Of a DNA stretch of 64,000 nt, positions 47,166-60,000 are shown in pieces. A model generated the notes under the pieces. That model did not search any database. It saw nothing but the letters and a program-made list of their open reading frames with translations, and was not told the DNA's origin. The position numbers and the translations under genes are program-made. The stretch covers positions 12,663,911-12,727,910 of the forward strand of contig NC_086376.1 in the NCBI RefSeq assembly GCF_036588685.1, written 5' to 3'. Positions within the stretch are counted from its first letter, which is position 1. The number at the start of each line of letters is the position of its first letter. The stretch comes from Mytilus trossulus (Eukaryota; Mollusca; Bivalvia; Mytilida; Mytilidae).

Positions 47166-47910
47166 TATAATCAAAGAAGAAGAAGTGAAGATGGAAAGTT
47201 GGCTTTATAAAATGATAAATCTTTATCTGTATAGAGGAACGACAGGTCTCTGTCATAGCGAAATGTGGTGATCAAATTTTGAATAAATAAGTTAAAGATC
47301 AAGAAATGGGAAATCTATATACTAGATCCATTGTAACTACAGAATAATTGCAATGCTAATCTTAAACTGATAACGCACAGTACTAAGAATATTTACAAAT
47401 AGATAAAAAAAAAATTAACAGTGCATATTCAATATCCATTGAAACTTACTGCTACAAAATAAACAAAACTAACAAAGCATATTAAATATCCATTGAAACT
47501 GGTAGATATATTTCTTTGTTGTCCTTGTTACAGCATTTATCGAACTGTTCTAGACTTGGGACGATCATATAGTTTCACTAAAATAAAATAAATATTTTAC
47601 ATTTGTTGAAGCCCGTACATGTATCTTGACCCCTTTATGTCAATGACCTAGCTCTAGACATGCTCTTTTTATATAACGACATTATATCATAAAACTGATT
47701 TGTAAATAAAAACGTTGTAAATTAATCAAAGAAAAGCATTGTCTATTTTTACTCTTTTTGTAATTATTTTTCAATAAAAGTTTATGAAAGATAACCCCAG
47801 AATATTTGAGAACCACATACATTTAATACAGTTTCGACTTTGAAGAGAAACAGTTTTTGTCAATGTACTTTACCTTGTCATTGTTGTAATCTGACAAATC
47901 TGATTTCCAG
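47166..47910. other. Upstream region of the sacsin-like gene
   Basis: No coding sequence. 'aaaataaacaaaactaacaaagcatattaaatatccattgaaact' type sequence is duplicated (47427-47450 and 47479-47500: 'atattcaatatccattgaaa', 'atattaaatatccattgaaa'). The run 'tctgatttccag' directly before the ATG at 47911 looks like a splice acceptor, so a 5' untranslated exon may lie in this region. Confidence 0.45.
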
Positions 47911-48042
47911 ATGGCGTCTAGTGAAGAGAGTGAAGACTCTTCCGAAGATGGTCCCCAGTACAATGCTATAAAACAACCACCGCTGATCAATCAACTAAAG
48001 AAAATATTAGATGAGTACCCCGACGATGGTCAGATTCTTAAG
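47911..48042 (+). CDS. Sacsin-like exon 1 (first coding)
   Basis: Encodes [20 protein letters not shown], an acidic Ser-rich start, then [20 protein letters not shown], which matches the segment preceding the N-box of sacsin repeats (L...I..IL..YP..GQ.L). Donor GTAAGT. The ATG is the first codon after an acceptor-like 'ttccag', so the start may be in a second exon. Confidence 0.85.
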
Positions 48043-51000
48043 GTAAGTACAATTTTAGGTACTGTTCCTTTTTATGTTAGATCTTATATTAGATCTGCCA
48101 ATTTTTCTCCAGTCTAAATTATTATGTATATGATGTTGTCTTGGTTTTTTTTTACAATAACTATACCCGTCTGTTAGTACTGGCAACTCAAAATCTCATT
48201 AATTGCATATAAACGTAGGAACAAGTTTTAAGTACAATTTGCCTTCATGCATAACACGAGCTTTCTTCATCTTCAGACTAACACATATTGAATAGGAAAA
48301 CAAAAAAACATAACAGTTACTGACTAAGTCTGTGCGTTTTGTATCATAGTATTCTAATTTAACTTATTTCGAACACATTATTATGTATCATTGATATGAC
48401 TACAGATTTATATTTGCCTTTACCTCATGATTTGATCCAATAATTCCTTTTTATTATTGTTGAGTTGCTGTAACATTAACGTAAATACCTATGGGCTATG
48501 AATGATGTATTTTTGATATGAAACTTGTGCATTCGTAAAGTAGAGATGAGAAGGCCAGGTGTATCTAAACTGACTTAAAATAAAAGAATAAATAGATATA
48601 AGAAGACGTGACCAATGAGACAACTCTCAATCCATGTTACAATTTGTAAAAGTAAACCATTATAGACCAATGAATATATAAAAAAGAAGATGTGGTATGA
48701 TTTCCAATGAGACAAATATCCACAAAAGATCAAAATGACACAAACATTAACAATTATAGGTCACCGTACGGCCTTCAGCAATGAGCAAAGCCCATACCGC
48801 ATATAGTCAGCTATAAAAGGCCCCGATAAGACAATGTAAAACTATTCAAACGAGAAAACTAACGGCCTTATTTATGGGAAAAAATGGAGACTGTTGACAG
48901 TTTCTTGAAATTATTATTTGATGTTTTAGGAAATTATACAGAATGCAGAGGATGCTGAGGCGTCTCAGATGAAAATTCTGTTTGATGAAAGAATTGTAAA
49001 CACCGAAGATGGAACTAAAGGGAAAAGATTCAAGAAATACTTCAAGGTTTGTAATACAGCATCTCCACAATTATTGTGGATAATAATCTACATACATAGA
49101 ATATAATGGAATATTTTTATTTCCCAAATTACAGGGCCCATAAAGGGCATAAAATCAGATACAATTGATTTACATAATTGGTAACAACAGCAATAATAGA
49201 GGCATATACATATATAATTGGAATATAAGCATTGGTCAGAATCAAGCTAAAAACCACGTATATATTGTGAATAAAAGAATAATAAAATAAAATAAAAAGT
49301 GTTCATGCCTGATCTCCTTAATTCAAAACAGTCACAAATATACATATTATGTGAATGACAATTTAGTTAATGATGTTTTAAGACTCTATTTTTAAATATC
49401 GCATTTTAACACATGGCAAGAGTAAAATCTCTTTGTTCTTACTGTGTTATAATCTGGATAATGCACAGCAAAGGTGTGCATTAACTACGTCAGATATACT
49501 GCACAGTGCAAATCTATTTGTATCTTAAGGGGCGGTTCCTGGATTTTAAAAGGGGCGTTATTCTATCAAATTAAAAAAAATATCACCAAGTGTAGCGAGA
49601 CTAAAGTCGTTTTTCCCCTACAAGAAACTTTCCTAGGATCAATGGATTGCGGAAAAACGTCCACATTTCTAAAAAGTTTACGTAAATTGATTGCGTCATG
49701 TGTTAAAACAGTTTTTGGCCAATCAAGTCGGCATATGCCATATTATTATGTCTTTTGTGTGTTTTTCTGCATTATGTAGGTCATTAGATTGTACGCGTGT
49801 TCATTTCATATTTTCGTATAAAACACATTCATCGTAAAAATTAATAACGTTCTGCAGTTAGTTTCTGTCCAAATAAACTATGATCAAAGTCGAAACGAAC
49901 ATACCGAATTAGCTGTATTTGACATCCTATAATGCAGAAAAACACACAAAAGACATAATAATATACATTATACTGAGGATGGGATTTAGGATATGATGGA
50001 ATGGAAGTTTTCGCCCTTCCTGTACACAGAAATCCAGGCTTAATTCAGACTTCGTGTGTATTTATCATTATAAACTTTCCTCAAGAGATATCAAGAACTC
50101 TCTAATAGATTAATAGCAAAATAATGTTCAGGACGAGAAATAAGTAACACCACATACGATAAGTATGTCCTTTAATAGGGTTGACCCGGTGACCCATACC
50201 TGTCAACTGACCCGTTTTCTGCGGGTGTGACCCGAGATTTTCACAATTCTGAGGGATCACCCGGGACACCCGCCGGGTCATTGAAATCACCCGGGAATTC
50301 CGAAAATGACCCGATTTCACCCGTATTTCTTAGCCTTGAGATTGATTTCATAAGTAATATTCTTTTGAAATACCGGCAAATTCGTAATTCTTCCATGAAC
50401 AGGAAGTTCATCTAGCTATGTAAACTGTCAAATTAAGTGACCCATTAAGTGCATGGCTTTACTTGACAGCTTTGGTGTCAAACACACTGTTAATTAACAC
50501 CAATTACCTTAGCTTTAGGTCGTAAATAAATTGCTCTTCATTTGTTTACAAACATATTTCAAATAGAGTTAGAGTTACTTCCCCTAATTTGTCACCATTC
50601 AAAATTATTCCTTATATTTACGTTTTATGGATGAAAAAGATAAAATGATAAAAATATAGAATTCAAATACATTTTGAAAAATAACTTTTCATTATTTTAA
50701 TACTTTTATACAATTTTTTAAAAAAAGTTGAAAATTATTTTTTACATTTATACTGCCTTTAACTGTATTACTATATTTTATCTTACTCTAATTTCCTACT
50801 TAGTTAACAGTACAAGGGCTGTATAGCCAGTCACGGTCGTTATAAACTTCCATTTGTTGTTGTTAACAGTAACCGAAAAAATAAAATTCTAGTATCTCAT
50901 AATCACTAATGATAAAAAAAAAAAAAAAGTATCTCATAATCACAAAAAGTAAAGAACATAAGACTGTATAAATTTATTAAAATCTTTAAAAGTGCAAGGA

Positions 51001-54000
51001 AAAAATAATGATAAAGAATAAAATGACTTACATAACCAAGTGAACATGCATTGATGTTTTGGTATCTTCCATATACATGATAAGAAAATGTACCATAAAT
51101 ACTGAAATTCAGCTCGAAAAAGTTCGTACGCGCTATGACCTGAGATTTGATTCTTCAATGCAGGTCATGACCTGCATTTTCATCGTCACAGGTTGACAGG
51201 TATGGACTGGTTGACCAGGATTAGGGCTAGGAATTTTAACTGCAACTCAAATATTAGAGTAAGTTGGATACGGATAGAAATTTAGCCTGTCAACAGCATT
51301 TTACGTCGCTAATTTAACTAGGGTTTAACTGCTTGTCGGAAAAGTCAATGAGTGACCATATTTCTATTCCCTAGTCACTCTTTGGTTTTTTTTATAATAG
51401 AATAAAGCGGTTTAAATATTGTTTACTATTTATAGGGTCCAGCGTTGTGTGTTTATAACAATGCTAATTTTACAAAAGAGGACTGGCAGGGAATACAGAT
51501 GATTAATAGCAGTGTTAAAGAATTTGATCCTGTAAAGATTGGACGTTTTGGACTGGGATTCAAGTCGGTCTTCCATATAACAGGTAGGAAAAGAATGACA
51601 ATATTGAAAGTCAAACAAAGGTAAACCATTTGACTGACTGATTCGATCCACAAGAATTTATTCTGATACTGGTAAAAGCGATGGTTAATATATATTTTTA
51701 ATCTATAATATGAACAGACCTTGAAAATCCAATTCCACGAGTTCGCTCTCTAAATATATCTATATTTATGAAATAAAATATATTTATGCTTATATCGGGT
51801 TATATAACCGTCGGCAGTCTTCAGAGGTCATCTCGATGGTTAATAAGATGGCGTCTAGACGAAAATACACACGAAATGTTGATACATATTATCGAGCCCT
51901 TGCATTGTAAATTGTATATTTTAGACATTGTATAATTTGGATATACGGTTTTGTATGCTATACATTAATCCTTAATGTGTTTGTAGATAATTCATTACAA
52001 CATACATGTTACAGTTTCATTAAATTTGTTCAAATGTGTAAAGGTAATCTCGGTTTGTTTCCTGATATTAGTGTATTTTTGGACCTCTTCAGTTTCGTGT
52101 ATACTTTATGCCTGTATGTGTTAATGTCATTGATTATGCAACTGCTGACTATATTATCGATACTTTAAAAAAATCATTTTCAATAATCTTAATCCGCTCT
52201 CGATATATTCCTAAACTGACTTACGGAGGTCGTCTGTTTTTACCAGTTTTCATTTATATTTTTCAGATTATCCTATGATAATAAGTGGTAACACATTGCT
52301 AGTTCTTGACCCTCACCAGAAAAATTCTACCCGTGTCTGCATCAATATGAAACTGAACAAACTACATACATGTAAATACACGAAGCTTTTGGACGTTTCT
52401 TACTGTTTAAATGCCTTAGATGGGTTGTTTGGATTCTCGCAAGGAACACTAGATTCAGGAGATTTTGATGGCACACTATTTCGTTTTCCTCTTAGGGAGC
52501 AGAAAACAAACTTATCAGATAATGTGTATGACAAAGAGAAGATATTAGATCTCTTCAATGCTTTTCAAGCAGAGGCATCCGTGGAACTGTTATTCCTGAA
52601 ATGTCTTGAGAAAATAGAGCTATGCTTCAAAGATGAAGATGGATTTTATACATCTGATGAACCCTTCTTTACTGTTGGAATTACAGATAACTGTCTCAAT
52701 CAAGTTCGCGAAAGAAGATCACAATTTCACAGTCATATGAAATCGGTAGGTCTAAATATTGCAGATGAAACAATGATGACGACTTTTAATGTAACGATTG
52801 GAACCAAAGCTGAATTAGGCGATATGACGGAACAAAGCTGGTTTGTCCTACATTGCCTGAAAGGAGGAAATGTTTCGAAAGAACTGGCTGATCTTTCAAA
52901 AGATGAATCATTATCATACAGTCCATATGTCAGCATAGCTGTTCCGATGGACAAAGATCAGGATTTTAAAGGACATGTTTTTTGTTTGATGCCATTGCCA
53001 CTGGAAGATGAAAGTTTGACCGGATATCCTGTTCACGTGAATGGATATTTTGCTTTGAGTCAAAACAGACGGCACGTAAAATGGCCCACTGCTGACCAGA
53101 CACGTAATAAAGCTCACATAGATAAATCAATCAGATGGAACAAACTTCTAGTTGTTGAAGTCTTAGCAGATGTTTATCATGCAGTTATTCAAGGCCTGAT
53201 TCAAACTTGCAAGAAAAATGGAAATGCCGCGAATCAACTGCAACTTATGTACAAATCAGTACCCGATCATATAAAAATAACTAGTCACTGGGATCTTATA
53301 GTTGACCCTTTCTTCGAGGAACTTCTGAAGACACCGTTTTTATACTCTAATAGCTGTGGAGGGAAATGGATATGTCCAGATGAAGCTGTATTTCAAATTT
53401 TTGAGGGCGAGGTTTCAGATGGTAATTTTTTTCATAATAATACCTAAATATCGAGTATTTAAAATAATCGATTTTTTTATCATTAATTTGCTACATTTTC
53501 TTTTTATATTGTTCATGCTTATTTAGAATATGTTTCTCAATTGGCGAATCAAGCATTTTCGAAAAGGGGCTGATGTTTCTTATTTGTTTTGATGTGCATC
53601 GCGTAGAATTGTAGAGAGCATTTCCTTTCTGATCTGTGCATTAGTTTATCCTCCGCGTAAAACTTTTATAGCTCATCTGGCCCAAAGGTTTAAGTGAGTT
53701 TTTTTCATCCGTCGTCCGTTGTCGTCGTCCGCTATATTTTACAAAAATCTTCTCCTCTAAAACCAAAGCATTTAAAGCAACGCTGACATGTTGGCTAATT
53801 GCTTATCATATGAATATCTATCTGCCCTAATTTTTTTAGACAAACCAGACAATACATCGTTGGTTGCTGCCCCTGAATTTGTAATTTTAAGGAAATTATA
53901 CAGTTTTTGGTTATTATCTTAAATATCTTAAATATCATTATAGATAGAAATAAACTGTAAACTACGATAACGTTTAGACAATTAAGATCTACAAATAAGT

Positions 54001-57000
54001 CAGCATGACTTAATTGGTCAATTGACCCCTAAACAAATTTTGTCAACTTTTGTAATCTAACAAAAAAATCTATTCCTCTGAAACTCCTTTTCAATTTTAA
54101 TCAAACTTAGTCGCAATCATCATTGATATATCCAATTCAAGAAATTTGTCCGATGACCCTTCCAGGCAACCAACATCGCCAAAATGGCTAAAAATAGAAC
54201 ATAGGGATAAAACGCAGTTTGTATGCCCCATTTATTGGCATTATGTTTTCTTGTCTGTGCGTCTGTTTGTCCGTCCGTTTGTTCGTCCATCCGTTTGTCC
54301 GTCCGTCTGTCCCGCTTCACGAAAAAGTTTTTGGTGAAGTTGAAGTCCAAGCAACTTGAAATATAGAACACATGATCCTTATGATATGATCTTTCTAATT
54401 TTAATGCCAAATTAGAGTTCATATCCCAATTTCACGGTCAACTGAACATAAGAAATGATAATGCGATTTGGGCATTCGTGTACTTTGGACACATTTTTGT
54501 TTTGTGAAATCTCTGAAACTAACGCATTAAGTGCAAATTTGAAAATTGATGAAAATGTTCAACAGGTTACATGTAAAATATATCACTTAGATAGAAAGAG
54601 AAAAATTGTAAACAGCAATGATGTGCAGCAAAGTAAGATATTCAAATAACTCAAACGACCAAAATAGTCAATTGATTGCCTTTAAAAGTCAATGTTCTAA
54701 CTATTTTTCGTAAATATTTGTATCTTTTACAAAAGTCTTCTCCTCAGAAACAACTGAGACAATGTAACCAAACTTGGCCATAATCATCATGACTTTGAGG
54801 GTATTTTGTTTAAAAGAAATGTCAGATGACCCTGCTTGCCAACCAACATGGCAGAAATAGACCAAAGAAGCCTCTTGTTTGTTCATAATAAAGGAAACAA
54901 GTAACTCTACATTCTATTCATTCTAACGTGATATAACAGGGTTACAAAATAAATCTAAGAAAATATGTTACTTATTCAATATGATACACGGTCTTTGGCC
55001 GACCAGTGTATCATATTGTTTGTTCTATTCCAAAACTCCTAAATGCCGGTTGCGATTATAAAGTTACGAAATTATGCATCACAGCCGAGCATGTTTATAC
55101 CTTAATGAATAAAACCGAAAATGAATGTAGTATTTTTAATGCAGAAATCGAAAAATATCCATGTAAATGGCAAAGAAACTCCAACTGACCAAGTTTATAT
55201 TTCACATTTTAGAAGTTAAACAGACAATATACAATATAATGCAGAAGTACAACATAGCTTTGGTTGATGCTCCTGATCATATTGTTGCTGTTCTGAAAGA
55301 GAGAACGAGCAAAGTACAAACATTGTCAAGAGAATTCGTAAGCACCTGCTTAAAATCAGATTCCTCATACGAAAACATTTCAAACCAGGAGAAAATTAAC
55401 CTTTTAGACTATTTGATTTCTGATGACGACTATTCAAGATTATTAGGATTAAATCTGCTACCTTTGAACAACGACACCTTCTGTAACTTCACCAATAAGA
55501 ATCAAACGAACAATGTATTTGTATGTAAAGAAGAGGTATTGTTGTTTCCTGGTCAAGAAGAGAAGTTTGTAGAAGTTAAACTGAAAGAGGGAATTTACAA
55601 CAGATTTTTGACAATGGCTAAGAAAGGTAAGAGATTTTTCCTATTCTTCTCTTTAGCTCACCTTTACTAACGGCGTAGTGAGCTTTTCTCAACTATTTTT
55701 AGATCACTTGTCCTAAGACCAAGTAAGCTGTTTTTAAAACTTGGCGTCCGACGTTAATCGTCGTCGATTCCCATTTATTTGGTATTATCTTGAAAACTGT
55801 AATAAATAAATATAACATTTTAAAGCACAACGAGCAGTAAGAGAAAAAACTCTAATAAGCCATAGTGGCCAAAATCTTGCTAATAGAGTAATTTGTTTAT
55901 AATGATAATTTTCATATTTTTTGCTTATCATTTTGAAAACTATAATAGTTAAAATAGTAATGTTAAGAAGAAAAAAAATGACGAACAAGATGAGATCTAC
56001 AAATATATCAAAATAACTGAAGTTGTAAGTTTTAAAACTCTTATTTGAGTTATTCCCCTTATGATTTATTTTCTTAAAAAAATAACCGTTTTCGAAGATG
56101 CAGTTAAGCGTCACATGCTCATTAGAGTCTAATTTTTTTTTTATTATTATTTTGTACTGAAAAGCCCTTAATTTGCCGTCGGAAAAAACACTATCAGTTT
56201 ATCTTTCAAGATGATATTAACGAGATTTCCAAACAACGAAACTTGACTAATAGTTTATGCTTGATCCATAAAAAAAAATTGTAGCGGTCAACGTATCGCT
56301 GTAAATAAAAAAAAACTAGTATCCAGCTTAAGTTCTACACGAAACGTTCATCTAAAACCTAAATTTTTGAAACTATTGACATTGAGTGACAAGCTTTACC
56401 AGCATTTTGAATATATTTGAGGATAGAAAGAAAGAAACCTCAGTTAGGAATTTACTACCATTTTTTGGAAACATCATATCGATGTGGTGTATCCATGACA
56501 ACAATCTGCATTTAGTTGCTACAGAGAATTTGAAAAAAGATGCTGATTTCAGACTATTCATTAAAAGATGGACCTAAGTACACATTTTCATTCCTTTGGA
56601 TACTGCCTTTTCCAAGTGATGAAATAGAATTCAAATTTCTTTCGCGACATTTTGTCGATATGTGGATACTGTCAGCCAAACAACAAATAGCATATCAAAC
56701 ATACAAAATACAATTATGTTGTTCGTACAAACCCATTTTGAAGATTATATTATCCTTCAACCTTCAAAAGATAAATGTTTTTTTATTTCATCTCAACTAA
56801 AATATGATGATACACTTCTGTGCTTAGCTACCTTAGTTTTATGAAACACGTAAGGTGCAAGTTACAGGTACTGTAAAGGTTTTATTAGACTAATTGATGA
56901 TTGTTTACCATTCGTTGTTATAACAAGAAAAAGAAAAAATCAATTTAAATAATGTTATACATTGATGGGATTTTTTTGGGGTTACACTTTTTGACAGATT

Positions 57001-60000
57001 GAAGATGAACTCATTTAAATTACTACACACTTCAAGTGAAGTATCGTCTATTTGGGATGGATAAAAACTATGATTTTATCTAATGTTAGTTAGCATACTT
57101 AATTTTGTTTTACGAAAAAATTAAATTATATCATAGATATGAAAAAATAAAAAAAAAACTTTATTAGATTATATTTTATAAGAATAAACAGTAATTGTAC
57201 CTGTTTTGTTAACATATGCAGCAATAAAACAAGAAGGAAACCCCTGGCCTTCTTTTTATTTTAATTTTATGTAAACACGTTTTTGTTTTAAATGTTTTCA
57301 TTTAGTTTTCTGTTTTAAAAAAAAATAAATAAAAAAATTAGCTATTTTCTTGACAGAATTTGTCTACTTTGCACAACCTGTAGCTTGAACAAAATGTATT
57401 AGGCGTAAACATAACAAAAACAACATTTAGGCAGAGTATCAAAACATCATATCTCTTTTGATTAAGACCATACCCAAACTAGCATAATATTGTGTTGTTT
57501 ATATACTTGTAATTTTTCAGGTCTTTACCAATTAGTTCGTCTTCAGGATCTCTCTCCGAGTGATATCGCCAGCTTACTTCAAGAATCCATAGCAAAATAC
57601 ATAGGAGCGACATCTAACAGATCTTATCAGTGGCGACAGACAGAACCAGTAGGAATGGTCTGGATTAAGAAAGTATGGTCTTACATTCAGCAATATGATT
57701 TGAGTCATTTTAGTCATATGCATTTGATTCCTGACACTAGAACACATGAGTTATACAAAATATCTACCATCTTTCTTTTGAAGTCAAATGGATCATGTGA
57801 TATCCCGCCTGATGTGTGTAATTGTTTGAGGTATTTTGACATTGTTATCCTTGATGAAATTCCTGCTGAAATTGAGGCTCATAAGAACATTCGTAACTTT
57901 GTATATCTACCAACCGTAGAAAATGTTTTCAAAACCATAGCAAATGTCCAGACATGTGGAAATACCAGACAGTTTGTAAACAAGTTCAATTCCTCTGTAA
58001 CAGAAACTGAAAGATTGCAGTTTGTAGTATACATTTCGGACTATTCAAAGATGAGCAATAGTTTGATCAGCCTTCTGTCTGATCTGAATCTGTTTAAAGA
58101 GAAGAATTCATGTCGATTTGTGTCGATAAACCAAGTGAAGACGATTGCTGAATCTGATGATCTACCAGTAAGGTACTTCAGGGAAACGCTAGACTGTTCT
58201 GACCATTTATATAGAAACCTTGCAAAGCTGTTGCAAGCTGAAATCATTGGCAAAGAAGATGTTATCATTGAAATTCTGAAGAATCTGGAAAAAGAATATG
58301 ATTCCAATGACAGGAACACAATGGTCGAATATGTTCTAAACAATCTATCACTCTTTCATAAAAAGGAAGAGATGCTGGGTATAGCCAAACACTTAGAATT
58401 TGTAAACAACAAAGTTAGTCAGAAGAAAAAAGCATCACAACTGTTTGATCCGGAGGATGAAATTATAAGCCTGGTAATACTAGACGATAAAAGATTACCA
58501 GATACCCAGAACTTACCGATTAGTCTGCAACTGCTTCGAAAACTTGGTTTAAAATCATGGCATTGTATTACAGCGGAAGACATCCTTTCTTGTGCAAAAC
58601 ACATACAGGAAAATTCAAAATGTTCAGACGAGAAACAACGATCGGACAAATTATTACATCTTTTACATAAAGCAAGTGGGCTACTCAATAGCAGTGTCGA
58701 TGGCATGCAACTGTCTGAACAACTTTTAAACATTGAATTTATTGCACCAAGTCCAAGAAAAGATAATTTTCCAAAATCATTGCAATGGTTATCTGAGACG
58801 TCAACAACTATGTTTTATCGACCTTGCGATCTGATTAACAGTAAATATACTAGATTGGTAGGAAGTGTTAAACCTATTTTGATCCCTAGTACTACTGACA
58901 ATTTAGTAGACATATTTGGCTGGAACAAAGAGCCGAGTTCTACTGATGTGATCGATCAGTTACTTGTTATTACAAAAAGTTACGAAGACAGAAATAAACC
59001 AGAACTTCTCCCCGTTATAAACGACATCTACAAGTTTTTGTCTTCTCGGTCTGAGCCAACGAATGCTTTTCAACATTTAACTTCTAAGAAATGGATTTGG
59101 ACAGGACATGGATTTGAATCATCAGATAGAGTTTATTTGCAGACTGATCCGAACGATATTTACCTGCACCCGTATATGTACCCATTACCTACTGAGTTCC
59201 ACGATCCAGTTCTACTAAAGTTCTTTAGAAAAATGAATTGTATAGAAGATCAAAATACAAGGTTATTAATCAGAGTACAAACAATGATCCGAGATAAATA
59301 TAAAAGAGGTAGAGAAACAGTACAGAAGGCAAAGACAGATCTTCTTCTTGTTGTTAGCATTTTAAATATCTTGAAAGATGCTAATGAAGCTGATATTGAA
59401 TCTGTTTTGCTTCCAATTCAACAACGAGATGAGCGCAAAGTTATATTGAAACCTATAAAGGAATGTAGTTATTGTGAGGATGATGATGACATATATGGAG
59501 ATGAAAGAGATTTTGTGCACCATATGGTACCTCGTGAAGCTATTGCGAAATTCGGTGTTCCTTCTGTAGCCGACACGTTGCTTGAAGATACGGAACAATT
59601 GGAAGAATGGGGACAAAGTGAACCTCTGACTCGGAGAATCAAAACTCTACTGGATGCTTATAGAGATGGTCTGTCAGTTCCAAAAGAAATAATTCAAAAC
59701 GCTGATGATGCTGGGGCAACAGAGGTGCGTTTCTTGTATGATGAACGTGATGGAGAAAAATATGGTCGAAAATTATTGGACAAAAATATGTTTGATTGCC
59801 AGGGACCATCACTTTGGGCATATAATAATGCTAGATTTTCCACTGACGATTTGAAAAATATAACAAAACTCAATGGTGCAACAAAAGAAGCAGATACAAC
59901 AAAGATCGGGAAATTTGGACTCGGATTTTGCTCTGTTTACAACTTAACAGATGTTCCAAGTTTTGTAACAGGAAATCAAATGGTAATATTTGATCCTCAC

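Noticed and set aside
46881..47174. 97-residue minus-strand frame
   Set aside because: Consists of one arm of a large foldback element.
52733..53117. Minus-strand frames opposite sacsin-like exon 4
   Set aside because: Shadows of the plus-strand coding exon, with no domain of their own.
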